A stretch of 64,000 nucleotides of DNA from positions 27,244,689-27,308,688 of the forward strand of contig JAJEKV010000005.1 of NCBI GenBank assembly GCA_021234155.1. Reading direction: 5' to 3'. Below the pieces are notes generated by a model. It had not been told where the DNA came from, did not search any database, and saw only the letters and a program-made list of their open reading frames with translations. Positions 33,761-44,746 of the stretch are shown here, piece after piece. How positions within the stretch are numbered: position 1 is the first letter of the stretch; each line of letters starts with the position of its first letter. Source of the stretch: Isoetes taiwanensis (Eukaryota > Streptophyta > Lycopodiopsida > Isoetales > Isoetaceae). A program made the position numbers and the translations under genes.

Positions 33761-33769
33761 AAACATAAA

Positions 33770-33860
33770 TGATGCCCGCCCTCAGTGGTTGTCACAGGGG
33801 GTTTAAGGGGGTTCATCTTTGTGGGTGGGAGGTTCGATCCTCGTTGTTGTAGGAATTTTT
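33770..33860 (+). mobile_element. SINE-like tRNA-derived head (pol III A and B boxes)
   Basis: A B-box-like GGTTCGATCCT lies at 33831-33841. An A-box-like CCTCAGTGGTTGTC lies about 40 bp upstream (about 33780-33793). The spacing and the non-tRNA sequence between them fit the head of a plant tRNA-derived SINE rather than a tRNA gene. The 3' end is not clear. Confidence 0.5.
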
Positions 33861-34258
33861 TTAAGATGAGGTTCAAATGGATTGAAAAGCTAGAACGGAG
33901 TGCTATAAGATACTAGAATGCATGGCAGATAGCTAAAATGCGCATGGAGAACTTTTTCTATGCAATTTTATAAAATTTCAGGCAATTTTGCGAAATTTCT
34001 GCTCAACGGCATGTCACTCGACTTACTCTGCACGGAACGTGTCTGCATTCTCAACGTAGAGGCCTCTAGCGCTAAGTGAGTCGACTGGGTCCATTTTAGC
34101 TAATTCTTAAGCTTTCTGGAAAACTACAATGCACGAGTCGAGTAGGTTCATTTTAGCTAATTCTTAACCTTTTTGGAAAATATAAAATGCTAGAATGCAC
34201 GATTTAATCTGTTATAAGCTATCTACCAACTTATTTCATGTCAATCTGACAAGTACAA

Positions 34259-34857
34259 GTGCAAACAAGGGTGACTCGTTTGAGTGACAAGTGCAAACAA
34301 ATACCTGCTCTTCCTGCCACTGGGGTTGCTCCTGTTGCCGAGGTTGCTCCTGTTGCTTGCTCCTCACCTTCAGAGGCGGACGCTATGATCTCAATTTCTC
34401 CCGAGCCCCGCGATCATTCACCTGAAGTGCTAGGTCGCTGCTCCTCTATAAGTGATACGATTTGTTTGAAGAGCTTGAGTGGCTAGGTTCGTCGTCTGGC
34501 CTGGGCCACAGGGCCTCAAGAATTTATTTACCGCCGCTCACCGCGAGTACTTCAATGTTCAGGCGCAAGCTGGAACTTCCAACCTTTCTAGCTACCTGTT
34601 TGAACCTCCCAACAACTTGGCTTCTTTAATGGTGGGCTCTTTGAGAGCTCTTGCCTCCATTGATGGTCGATTGTGTCTATTCGCGGCACCTTTGGGTCGA
34701 TCTTGCAGACTGTTTATTCGGTGGCCACTCTATGACAACTTCGGAGATGAGCTTAGAATTCGCCTTACAAGGAAAAGGAGAGGTTCATGCTACAATTTGG
34801 GAGCTTCTAAAGAGTAGGGATGCTTCTAAAGATTTTACTGGCTACTTTTCTTAAGAG
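34259..34857 (+). pseudogene. Unknown coding relic across three plus frames
   Basis: Three long plus frames follow one another with overlap: 34259-34486, 34479-34817 and 34651-34854. The first is Ala/Pro/Val-rich with a repeated 'VAPVAEVAPVA'. The second has AAHREYFNVQAQAGTSNL and YLFEPPNNLASL. The third ends in HATIWELLKSRDASKDF. The hand-over from frame to frame suggests one decayed protein of about 190 residues with two indels. I do not recognise the family. It is antisense to the surrounding minus-strand retroelement, so it may be a nested insert. Confidence 0.35.
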
Positions 34858-35240
34858 TGAATGTATTATAACTATGATTTATTAATTAGGTACTTTCTCT
34901 AATCACCTTAACTATTTCTCAAAAATGTTTGGGTCAAATATTCATTTCACGCCATTTTCTTTCAAGCTTCCTCTTGAGCGATTTCTCGTTCAATTTTTAC
35001 TTGAAAAATGTAGTTCATGAACCAATTCGAGCTCAATTTACTAGAATGTTTCTTTTGACTATATTATTTCTACCACTTAGACTATAACTTCATCTAATTA
35101 TGACCCTGCTAATGGGAAAAAAAATTCTCCCACTTTCTGCGGTTCAAGGCTAGAATTCTCATTCTATTCCTTAACTAGGCTAGTTAATCTACCTATTCAG
35201 GGTCACGACCAGTGCTAGATCTTGGTCAACCAAGATCATT
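34858..35240. other. Non-coding leader-like stretch next to the minus-strand primer site
   Basis: AT-rich, without coding frames of note. On the minus strand it lies immediately inside the primer-binding site, where a retroelement leader would be. Confidence 0.4.
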
Positions 35241-35252
35241 GCTCTAATACCA
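35241..35252 (-). promoter_or_regulatory. Primer-binding site, initiator tRNA-Met type, minus strand
   Basis: On the minus strand this reads TGGTATTAGAGC, one mismatch from the common initiator tRNA-Met site, and it is directly adjacent to the LTR at 35254. Confidence 0.75.
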
Positions 35253-35253
35253 T

Positions 35254-36752
35254 TGTGACACTCCCCACCAAATATACGGTGCCCCGTCGTACATCTCGTA
35301 GGAAATCCTCCATCCAGCCCTCTAGCCACATGGGCCCTCCGTCTTTCCCGCACCTAAGGTAAGGGGACACGAAGCTGCCTTGCGCACCCTTCCCCTATGG
35401 GTTCCTATAACAGCGGAAGCATGACATAACGTCAGCACTAGCAATAACAATACATCCAACTACCACGAAGGGTAGCACATCCGTACAACCATAGATACAT
35501 GAAAGATAATAACATACTGTCAAACATATGAGCTCCTACCCGGGTTCAGACTCATAAGGGAAGTCGACTGACGGCTGGGCCTCAAGATAGAGCAGACTGA
35601 GATATAACAATAGCAGGGCTGGCTATAGGCAATAGCTAGGGTTGACCACTTCATCCGCCCCTCCTGTGCATACTTTGTAGACGGGTTAGATCAGGCTCTA
35701 GCGTGACTATAACCTGCTGGATATGTCTCCCTGGTCCGATGAGATAGGAAGGGTTGCATCTCCTCTTCCCGAGGTCTAGTGGCTCCATGGGCGGCTAGAG
35801 AACCATGGCGACACATGATTCGTACCCGACTAAACTCCCCAAAACAAGAGCCAGGCCAACACTTGTAACTCTTAAGAGTGCGGGCGACATCATTGGCACA
35901 GGAAGTGTCGGACCCATACCCAGCCCACACGAAGTGACCGACTATAGGCCTAGCCCTCTATGGATTCCCAATAGCCACGCTCAGCATGGACCTCCCTCCG
36001 CTTTGTCACTAGCCTCGTTGTATGGTGCTAAGTCACTCCATAGCCCCCATAGCCGGGTGGATTCCTATGCACAGGCCACATCTAATAGGAATTAAGGGGT
36101 CTAAACTAGGAGCATCATCTAAATAATGGCTACTAGGTCTCTACCTTTCTTCCCAATACATGAGGAGCAAACATGATCAACCAACATCATATATCCACAT
36201 AACATGATAAATAACGAGAATAACATCTAATCCTAATCACGTGCATAGTTAGGTTCATTGATTAGGGTTCAAGATCTAGAATGGCTCTATTAGAGATACG
36301 AAATGCTAACTCATTTGGAATCCTAACTCTCAGATGATCTATAAAGGACGATAACCCAAATACCTGCTGAGGAACTCCCTCCTACTCCCGGCATCTCCAT
36401 GGTCTTCAAGGGGTTCGAAGTAGCTCCCACTCCTACCGATGCGCGCACGCTTCGGGGGCTGCTATGCTATGCTATGCCACAACAGACGGTTCTCGAAATG
36501 GAGTTTCGAGCGCAAACAAGGTTCCAAGACTATTGGAGCCAGAAAAATGCCCTGGGGTTAGGGTTTGGCCATTTATGGATTAGGTTCCGTGTCACTGCCA
36601 CGTGGCTCCAATGGTGTGCTTCCATGTGGCGGGTGCCCAATAGGGTGAGGCCATGTGGAGATGGCCCTATGCCATGCTTCCTTTTCCATGTGTACGGTGA
36701 CATGGCCCAGAGATATACGTATTGATAGCGTATATTTCAGGGGAACGTCACA
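35254..36752 (-). repeat. Ty3/gypsy LTR, about 1.5 kb, minus orientation
   Basis: On the minus strand it begins TGTGACGTTCCCC (at 36752) and ends GGGGAGTGTCACA (at 35254), giving TGTGAC/GTCACA terminal inverted bases. The primer site on its inner side makes it the 5' LTR of a minus-strand element. The inner (3') third resembles the plus-strand LTR fragment at 27.5-27.9 kb. Frames inside it are not genes. Confidence 0.8.
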
Positions 36753-36959
36753 GGCGCCATTACTGCCCAATCTCGCAAACCTTCACTTGCTGCATCAATT
36801 CATCCACTTGCACAGAGACGATGGGTCCTAGTAGGTGTCGTCTCTATTTGAGCATGATATGAAGGTGGTCGCCTCTTATCATGGCCTATATTTCAAGCGA
36901 AAATCTTACATTTTTGCGTTAGAATGTAACTATATAGGAGAAGGTAGCTGGAAACTTGC

Positions 36960-37540
36960 CTCTTATAGTGGAAGTTGATGTAATGGAGAGGATACCATAT
37001 GGTTGTCACGAGGATATTCACAAAGGCAAACACTTTGTCAGCTCCATGTATCGTCTTCTCTTAGCTCCACAACCTTCCCCACTGCTAATGGATGGGAATT
37101 CTAGATCCTAGGATCCACGTGGGCTCGTACATGATGCAAGCTTTGGGATAAGTTGCTCCATCCTAAAGTTTCTGTACCGTAGTAGCAAGTTTTCGTTGCA
37201 TGTAAATGCCTTGCAAAATCACTATGATCTTCGTAGACCTACTTTGCATTTTAGACGTCGAAACACTTGAGCATTGCGTCTTTTCTTGTCTAGAAGTTCA
37301 ATTAGCATTGTCCCAGCTATCAGGTCTATTTAACATTAACAATACAATGTATAGTCAATCTATTCCCTTGCCGTTCTACCCAGGTGTATGGGTAGCAGAA
37401 AGCATTTCATCTAGGATCTGGTAAGCTACTGTGATCGATCTGGGAGCGTTGTAGGCTGCAGATTTTCCAAGGCATTTATTCATCTGTTTATAGTGTCATG
37501 TTGCGGCCCAGGCTAAGCAATTGATGGCTTATAAATCCTC
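36960..37540 (+). pseudogene. LINE 3' remnant with zinc-finger-like end of ORF2
   Basis: The frame at 37206-37424 includes LCILDVETLEHCVFSCLE, which matches the C-x2-C-x-x-x-ET-x-x-H-x-F-x-x-C pattern at the C-terminus of plant LINE reverse transcriptases, with the first Cys pair partly lost. Upstream sequence to about 36960 is plausibly the preceding part in other frames. It lies between two LTRs. Confidence 0.5.
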
Positions 37541-37679
37541 CTCCCTTAAGCAAGAAATGAAGGACCGTCTTTGAATTCAGTATATTCAAATTAATTCTTA
37601 TCATTAAGTACAGAATGCTTCGGGCTCATGTTCCAGGAGCATTTTCTTGTGCTTACGCAACTAGATGAAATATATACAT

Positions 37680-40600
37680 TGTTGAGCTCAAAATCCATTT
37701 GTTGGGCTTGAGAGGCTGGAAGACCAGCCTATCTTTTCTGTTTGGCATGATGCTGCCATGCTATGGCAGCATAGAAGAGCATTGCACACAATGACATGTT
37801 TAAGCCTGCATTTGACTTGAACATTTGAATATAAGAACTACAGATTTGAAAACTCTCATCCTTGAAGATCACAAGTAGACACTTGCATGAAGAGCCAAGG
37901 AGAGGACATTTGAAGATCACAGAAGCAAGGCAAGGAAGTAAGATTCAAGCAAAACAAGTTCGGACTTGAAGATTGGAAGGCCCCTCAAGTTGACTTGGTA
38001 TGTGGCTAGTTTTTGAGTTTTTGGCATGAGCAATATTTCACATGGTTCACTTCTAGAGTTCATCACCTTATTCCACTCGCTTCATATTCTATCTCTCACC
38101 TCGATATCCATTAGCAAATTTGGCAAATAGCCCTTTCTCTAGTCAAAACATATCATTCATGCACCATTCTTACATCACACGCTCATCATGCTACCACCAT
38201 CTTGAAAAAGCAAAAAATTCCACTCAATTTGGCCTCTCCCTTGATCTTAGATTATATTCTCTCTCTAAAAGCCAAGTTAGAGAGAGAAAATGCACAAATT
38301 CCCAAGAAGGGCATAAAAAAGGCAAACAATCAAGTTGTTACACAAAAGTTGCAAGCTTATGCCATGGTTCTCTTCTTATATAGAAGAGAACCACCATTCT
38401 AGGGAAAGGGACGTATGTTTTGGTGCCACGCCAGTTTTGGATCCGCTCTTTCTGTGGCCTGTGCTTTCTATAGCGCAGGCTCTCGTTTTGGCTTTGTCAT
38501 CTATATATACTCTGTTGCTTGCTTCTTTCCTTCATCGGCATTTCCTCTGAGCTGAATTCTTTGTTGTGCAGAGTTCCCCCCCTCCCTCCTCTGATATCTG
38601 GATTGGGCTTTACATTGGCTGTTCCACTTTGTTAGGGCCAGTTCTTTTTGGGCGGCTCCCTTTTGTCTTGTGTATATTCTCTATGTCTCTAGATATCTCT
38701 ATATGTGTTTCTCTCTATCTCATTGTAGCAATGTAGCTTCCGGCAATTCTTGGTGACTTCTCGATCCTGCTTTGTATATTCTTGTGTATATTCTCTTTGT
38801 GTATGTTTTCTCTCTTGCTCTCTTTTCCCGTAGGGTTTTCTCTCGGATTTTTCCCCATTGGTCGTGCTTTTACTCTCTCTCTCCCAGCATAGCACTTGTC
38901 GCTTCTGGGTAGGCTCCAAAGGATTCTTCTATTGGATGTGCCTATTTTCTCTTTCTGGTGTAGCTTTGTGGATTCCAGAGGGCACTGAGGGAAAGACCCT
39001 GCGGTCGGGCCTAGTGTATCTATATATTCTCTCTCTTGGCGTAGCAATGTCGCCTCCGAGGATTCTTTATAATTTCTCTATTCTGCTATTTTTTCTCGTC
39101 AGATTCTTGTGCTCTGCTTGCCTTTCGAGCATGATGCATGCTTAGCCATAGGGCTCTTAACCTTTTCACGTTAACCATCTGTGTGATTGTATTTTGCAGT
39201 TCGGCGCGATCCTCTTTCTTGACACTGATGTGGTAGCTAATTTTCAGTGGTTCCCGAGGTGGTTGTGGTTGCAATTTTCACTTCTACCCCTTCTTGTTGG
39301 GGTGGGGTTGGGAGTCGATATTTGAGGGGTTTAGTCAATTCTGGCTTGGACGGGGTTTGAATGCCGTTTTGGGTTCGGGAACTTTGTGGGTCATGGGCTT
39401 AGTTATATGTTTGAGCCTAGTTATACAGCTGAGGTCATTGTTGGATTTTTTCACTCATATTCACTCATGTTGGGGCCTATTGTGGGTACCCCTGTGAGTC
39501 ATTGTATTTTCATTCATTCAGCCACTTCACTTCGGATATTGTTGTACAAGGACCTTTCCCCAGTATGTGCATTTGTGTCAAATTGATCTATGACACCACA
39601 TAAAATTGCCAAATCACCATCCACATCACCATCAAGTTGCCATGACATCACACACATGTCACCCTTCATAAAAATTCATTTTTGCAGAATTTGACTTAAG
39701 AAAAGTCATTTTGACACTTAGGGGGATATGCCACCATTCACATTGTGCCACATCATCACTAATGCCTCCACATCATTCTACACGTGCCACATCATCTCCA
39801 CCTCACAAAAAAAAAGTTTTGACTAGAAAAAAGACATTTTGCCAACTTGTTTGACATCATCATCCTATGCTGACATGTCATCCTCCATTTGCCAACTCGC
39901 CATACCAACTTGCCACTTCATCATTTCTTGTCCCATTTTGAGTTAAAAAGGCCTAATGTTCCTTTGGAAAAAAGGTTCCATGTCATAGAGCATGAAAAAA
40001 AAATTCCATGTGCAAAAAAGAATTTTCAAAAAAGACCTTGTTTTGACCTTCAATCGTGCCAAAGTTCAAAAAATAAAATAAAAAATCCTATCTACCCCAT
40101 CTTATTATGTTGATCTAATTTCAAAACATATCTAGATTAAGTTACATTTTAAATCAATTAGTTTAAGCATATAAGAGGTTTTATGACTGCAAATAGATCA
40201 GTGCATGAACAGAAGATAGAGAATCATTCATTTAAAAAGCAAAAAGAGCATAAAAAGTTTGAAAAGGCACGGAACGAGCAATTTGAATTTGCCTATCCTT
40301 GTTTCTGCTGCATATTATTGCATTTCCCAAACAAGAAAATTCCACACTGAAGATTTCTTCTGCAGTTTGAACTAAAAAACAGCTTTCCCTTGTTTGCAGA
40401 CCATTAGGAGTTGAAAAATATCTTGAGAACTTAGAGAGGACCGCTTGCTGTTTTCTCACCGTGACAGTTTGATTGCAAATATCTTGAATTTAAAGGCTTT
40501 CTCACATTTTCTTTCTCAGGTATCAGAACTCAAAAAAGCTCATATCCTTCAATCTACAAAATATTGCTCACTGCCAGGGATATTGACTCATTTTTGACCC

Positions 40601-40892
40601 AGTCAGAACTGAATTTTAAGTGATCTCTACAAACTTTTTGTCATCTAACTTTTGGCCCTGCATTCCTTGAGGCTTTAAGCAGCTTTAGCATTTGAAAACA
40701 TGATCAAATCTCTCTTTGCTTAGAAATGGCATCATTCTTTCTGAGACAGTCTTTTTTCTGAATTGGGAAAGCAGTGTTAAACTTGTGTTTAGGCTTTGTT
40801 CTTGGAATTTTCTCTCATAGAATGCTTGCCTTAAGCAACCTGGAGGTTCTAAACCCTTGAGATTGAAGGTTTTGCCAGGAACACCTTCAACA
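37680..40892 (+). repeat. 5' LTR of the Tat-like element
   Basis: It starts TGTTGAGCTCAAAATCC and ends CACCTTCAACA, giving perfect 6-bp inverted ends. The first 680 bp match 55568-56255 and the part from about 39567 to 40100 matches about 56265-56808. The last about 790 bp match 50455-51313. A 1.2 kb block (38362-39566) is absent from the 3' LTR. The frames inside are non-coding noise. Confidence 0.85.
38362..39566. mobile_element. 1.2-kb insertion within the 5' LTR
   Basis: The 3' LTR reads directly from 'cagcttatg' into 'tgcatttattccaaattg', whereas here 1.2 kb separates the two. A TATG-like word is present on both sides (38358-38361 and about 39562-39566), so a short target duplication is possible. 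The insert begins with an 11-bp-arm hairpin at 38365-38393 (TGGTTCTCTTC and its complement around TTATATA). It carries degenerate internal repeats of the type 'gtatattctctctc...gtagcaatgt' near 38725 and 39015. It has no coding frame. It could be a solo LTR or a non-autonomous element. Confidence 0.65.
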
Positions 40893-40895
40893 TTT

Positions 40896-40913
40896 TGGAG
40901 GTTCTACCGAGAT
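40896..40913 (+). promoter_or_regulatory. Primer-binding site matching tRNA-Gln
   Basis: TGGAGGTTCTACCGAGAT starts three bases after the LTR end. It is complementary to CCA plus the acceptor and T-arm end expected of a plant tRNA-Gln (acceptor GGTTCTA). The match is from memory of the tRNA sequence, but the TGG start and position are exactly as required. Confidence 0.7.
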
Positions 40914-40934
40914 GACCTCCTGGATTTTGAACTC

Positions 40935-42278
40935 ATGGCTCTAAGAAGGAATCATGACAATATTGAGCATACAGAAGCACAGGAGAACACAAAGGCACAT
41001 CCTGCACCACAAGGTGTGGCTGTTCAAGCTAATGGAAATGCCCCCTATCATTATTTCGAGCTTTGCATGCCTGTTCCCCCTCCTACCTTTGATCCTAGTG
41101 TCAATGCTAATAATTTCTTAAAGACTTTTGAGGAGTATTATCAAGAATATGGCTACAAGAAAGGGTGCAAGTTTTCAGAGTTCAAGAAATGTTTCAAGAA
41201 TGATGAGGTGAGAGCATGGTTAGAGTATGTGATCAGCAATGGCACCAACACTTGGGATGAGATTGTGAAGCAATTCTTGGCCAAATTTGGTAAGTTAATT
41301 GACCCTCAAAACTTGATTTTTGAGTTGCAAACTTTTCATATTAAGCGTGGTGAAACCATTCATCAATATGTTGAGAGATTCCATGTCTATGTAGAGAAGT
41401 GCCATGTGAATCAGGTACCCAATCATACCTTGCACCTTGTGGCATCTTTTATAACAGGCTTGAGCAGCGGACCAAGAGTACATAGAAAAATGTTGAAAAT
41501 ACAAAAAAAAGAGGGGTTTGATACTATTCAGAAGGCATTTAACAAGGCTATTGAAATTGCTGGTATGCTTTCTTATCTTTCTGATGATTTGTATGTTCCT
41601 AATGATCCTTTTTATCCAGATTATGAACCAGAATATCTAAGACCTGGTCCTACACCAATTTATGCTCTTCAAAAGGAAAAAAAGAAGCCAAGAGTGATGG
41701 AGGACTTAGAGAGTCATGTGGCTGATGTCAGAGCAGAAATCACAAAGGTTTCAGAAGCACTAATAGAAGTAACAAAGCAGCTTCAAGAGATGAAAGCTGC
41801 AAGACTTGAAAGAAGAACCTATCCTCCTTATGCACATTGCATGAGGGACACACATTCTTCAGATGTTTGCTGGTACAGGCCATGTACCAAGGGCGGTAAG
41901 AGAGGACACCATGGTAAGGAGTGTCCTATATGTGCTTTTTGCAAGGCCACAGATCACTGTGAGAATAGGTGCAGTGTAAAGAATTATTTTGCTAGGCAAG
42001 ACAAAGCCAAAATTGGAGAACCTAGTGCCTCAGTGAGATTTGCATTTGAGCCTACTGTTCCAATCAGGTCTGTGCAGGAAACGGAGGAGCAAGAAGGAAT
42101 CATGGCTCTGCATACCAGATGCATGTCAAATCCAAAAAACAAAGAGTCAGTACACATTAATGAGGAGGTAAATTTCCATAAAGGTAAATCAAATGAAGAT
42201 AATCAGGTTGTGCCTCCTCCTTCTTTTCAAAAATTCCCAGGAAAGAGAAAGAAAATGATGAGTCTGAGTGCTTGCTAA
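40935..42278 (+). CDS. gag: Gag polyprotein of the Tat-like element
   Basis: This forms the structural core of the retrotransposon particle. I chose ATG 40935 because the open frame extends upstream only into the primer site and LTR. The product is 447 residues. Residues about 50-230 hold the retrotransposon gag capsid-like region, including VRAWLEYV, TWDEIVKQFLAKFGK and ELQTFHIKRGETIHQYVERFH. A coiled-coil-like segment (residues about 280-320, ESHVADVRAEITKVSEAL) follows. Then comes a Cys/His region, CWYRPCTKGGKRGHHGKECPICAFC in register with a zinc-knuckle position but not a canonical CCHC. The frame is uninterrupted, in contrast to most of pol. The pol frame opens at the gag stop in the -1 frame. 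Confidence 0.85.
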   Translation: MALRRNHDNIEHTEAQENTKAHPAPQGVAVQANGNAPYHYFELCMPVPPPTFDPSVNANNFLKTFEEYYQEYGYKKGCKFSEFKKCFKNDEVRAWLEYVISNGTNTWDEIVKQFLAKFGKLIDPQNLIFELQTFHIKRGETIHQYVERFHVYVEKCHVNQVPNHTLHLVASFITGLSSGPRVHRKMLKIQKKEGFDTIQKAFNKAIEIAGMLSYLSDDLYVPNDPFYPDYEPEYLRPGPTPIYALQKEKKKPRVMEDLESHVADVRAEITKVSEALIEVTKQLQEMKAARLERRTYPPYAHCMRDTHSSDVCWYRPCTKGGKRGHHGKECPICAFCKATDHCENRCSVKNYFARQDKAKIGEPSASVRFAFEPTVPIRSVQETEEQEGIMALHTRCMSNPKNKESVHINEEVNFHKGKSNEDNQVVPPPSFQKFPGKRKKMMSLSAC

Positions 42279-42976
42279 AAAATTCTAAGATTAGTGTGGA
42301 TTTGCTCACTTTGCTAAGAATTGCTCCCTCTTATAGGAGAGAGATGTTGAATTTAACTCAAGAAGAACAGGTCAATTTGTCTCAAGAGGTACAAGTAGCT
42401 TTCACAAACCACATTGAAGAACAAATGTTGGTTCATGATGAGCATGACCCGGATGCATTCACATGTGTGGTAAATATTGGTAAAAAGACTTTAACAAAAG
42501 TATTGCTTGATGGGGGATCACCCCTCAATGTGATGCCCCTCCATGTTATGAAAATGTGTGGCCTGGAAATTGACAAAAGGGCACCTATGGTGCTCAAGTC
42601 CTTTTCTAACTCAAAAATAAATCCCATGGGAATAGCGAGCAAAGTGCCAATTGATATTGAGGGAATTATTGTAGCTGCTAATTTTGTGATGGTTGCTTTT
42701 GAAGTTATAAATGAAAATTCAAATATTTATGACTTACTCTTGGATAGAAGATAGCTGTCAATAGTGGATGCTAGGCCTATGTGGTCAAGAGGTGAATGTA
42801 CCATAACTGATGGGAGGAAAATAGTTACATTATACAATAAGCTTGGAGAACTGGAAGCCCTTAACTTCATTGAGAAAGATGTGTTAATATCAAATCACTT
42901 TGGTGAGTATGAACTCACTGTTCAAACTCAAACTTTGGTAAATGATTCTCTATATCAAAGCCCTTCTTATTTGTAG
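42272..42976 (+). pseudogene. Aspartic protease region of the Tat-like element
   Basis: The frame from 42272 begins at the end of gag. After a linker it reads VLLDGGSPLNVMPLHVM (about 42505-42555), the retropepsin active-site loop. The usual D-S/T-G is D-G-G, which should impair catalysis. It continues to SNIYDLLLDRR, where a stop at 42752-42754 interrupts the usual 'LLGRPW' end. It resumes in the same frame (42764-42976) as the post-protease linker (GECTITDGRKIVTL) to a stop at 42974-42976. Confidence 0.75.
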
Positions 42977-43040
42977 TTTGATGGTGGAGTCTCCAAGAAA
43001 TTAAATGTGGCTTCTTCTGCTGCGGCAATATGGTGCTGAA
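42977..43040 (+). pseudogene. First part of an RNase H-like domain, interrupted
   Basis: Directly after the stop, the same frame reads FDGGVSKKLNVASSAAAIW, which fits the first strand of plant-retroelement additional RNase H domains (F-D-G-x). It then dissolves into stops. The matching remainder begins near 51660. Confidence 0.5.
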
Positions 43041-43759
43041 GCTATATTATGACATGGGAGCAATAACATATTATGTGAGTTGGCGATTACCCTTCTAAAA
43101 ATTGCTCGTGATGTTGAATTGAATAATGGGAATATCCCTTAATTATTTATGGAAAGACTGCCTTGGGTCAAAAGATGAGACCTTGAACGAAAAAAATGGC
43201 TAATAAGCTACGGTTAACTATTGAAGGTCCTAAATATGGATTAAATTGAATTTCTTAATAGTTTATGCTGGAATAAATATATCAATTTATGATATTACGA
43301 ATTTTACTTACCATGAATCCAGTTTAACCTAAGACTACAGAGTTCTCCAACTAGAACGACCTTGAAAGGCAAAACCGGCAAGAGTAGAGCTATGGTCGCG
43401 CAACAATACGTGAAGAAAGGACACTGAGATTTTTGTCCTGAAGGTATGAGTTCAGTTATATGCTGGAGCCGTAGCTCTTTTGCAGTGTAGAGGCCCTAAA
43501 CTAAGGACTGTCGGTAGCATTAGGGTTATGCAACTATATTTGGAATCTCGCCTGCTGTAGGCCGATCCGCAATTTAAGGAAGGTGTGTTGGGTGCTGATC
43601 TTGCATGTTTAAGCACAGCCACAGGCTGAAAGAAAGGTGATATAAATTTGTCTATTATGAAGAGATTGGCTGCGGAAAAGATGGCGAGTAATATCAAGAT
43701 GATTCTCTTCCAAGTTCGAAAGGTTAAAATTGCATCTAGACCTTAAATTTGCTCAGATG
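43041..43759. other. Interrupting sequence, no gene seen
   Basis: This is the start of the block that separates the two halves of the RNase H-like domain. Stops are present in all frames and I recognise no domain. The minus frame 43452-43697 is not assignable. Confidence 0.4.
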
Positions 43760-43965
43760 CATGGGCAAAGAATGGGGATGACAAGAAGGTCAAGCAAAAT
43801 GCTGAGGGGGCTGCTGCAAGCTCTGAAGCAATTACTGGAAAAGACAGCTTAGAAAAAGTAGAGGATAATAGTGTGACAATTGCCTAAACACTTGGATCCC
43901 CTAAGCTGGTGCATGGACATGACGAAATTCAAGCCGAATCCTGTGACCTGGAGCGCAACTCTCAG
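43760..43965 (+). other. Exon-like open stretch of unknown origin
   Basis: One plus frame reads AWAKNGDDKKVKQNAEGAAASSEAITGKDSLEKVEDNSV-like sequence (given here only in part: KNGDDKKVKQNAEGAAASS). It is hydrophilic with host-like composition and ends at a stop near 43888. A CAG/GT junction lies near 43966. It may be a captured exon, but I cannot name a family. Confidence 0.25.
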
Positions 43966-44746
43966 GTTTGGGTTAATAGAGCTAGGATTTCTTATCCATT
44001 ATAACTAGCTTTTGGAAAATCTGAGTTAATCCTTTTTTTTCTATCTGTCTGGTCTGTATTATAACAGTTCGCAATGCTGCATGGGCTATGGGCTTAGGAA
44101 AGGATAAGATATGCATAATGCATTGATTGTTTGTTATTGCATGCATACATGCTTCTTATAGAATTAGGTGCTATTCCATTGTGTTCTGCTTTGCCTTAAA
44201 GGATCTGGCATAGAGTAGTACTTTAGGCCTAAGTTTTAGCCTATGATATGTTTGATGATTGAGAAAAGATAGATCTACAGAAGGTTTACTTATAGTTAAC
44301 CTCTTACTGTTTGCATTTAGAATGGAAAATGTAATTTGCATTGGCATTAACTTGTGATCTCTTGTTTATGCTACGTTTCCAGACTACTTTCAACAACTAA
44401 AATTAGTTAAGTGTATTGCTGGTAAATAATATAGAATTATGGATTCAGCAGACTATACAGAATTATGGATTCAACAGCTTAAGATTATTGAGTATTGACG
44501 GTTATGCATGGCTTAACTGATACGTATTACGTCAAATTGAGTTGAAGGTGATGGTTATAAGCTTATATTACTATAGATCTTCATAAATACATGCTGCATA
44601 TACTCGGTAATGTAAAAACCATAGTCATATTTCTGCTGGCTGAATCTCATAACTGTACAAGCTATTTGCACCTCTTGGATTTCTGCACACTATGTGTGAT
44701 CCATATTGAACTACCTACTCTATGTAATATTGTGTGCTTAGTCCCC

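Noticed and set aside
33779-33841. tRNA gene
   Set aside because: A and B boxes are present but no cloverleaf or anticodon arm can be drawn; a SINE head fits better.
37729-37920. Minus frame repeated at 55576-55812, looking like a conserved gene pair
   Set aside because: Both lie in the two LTRs of one retroelement; the similarity is due to the LTR repeat.
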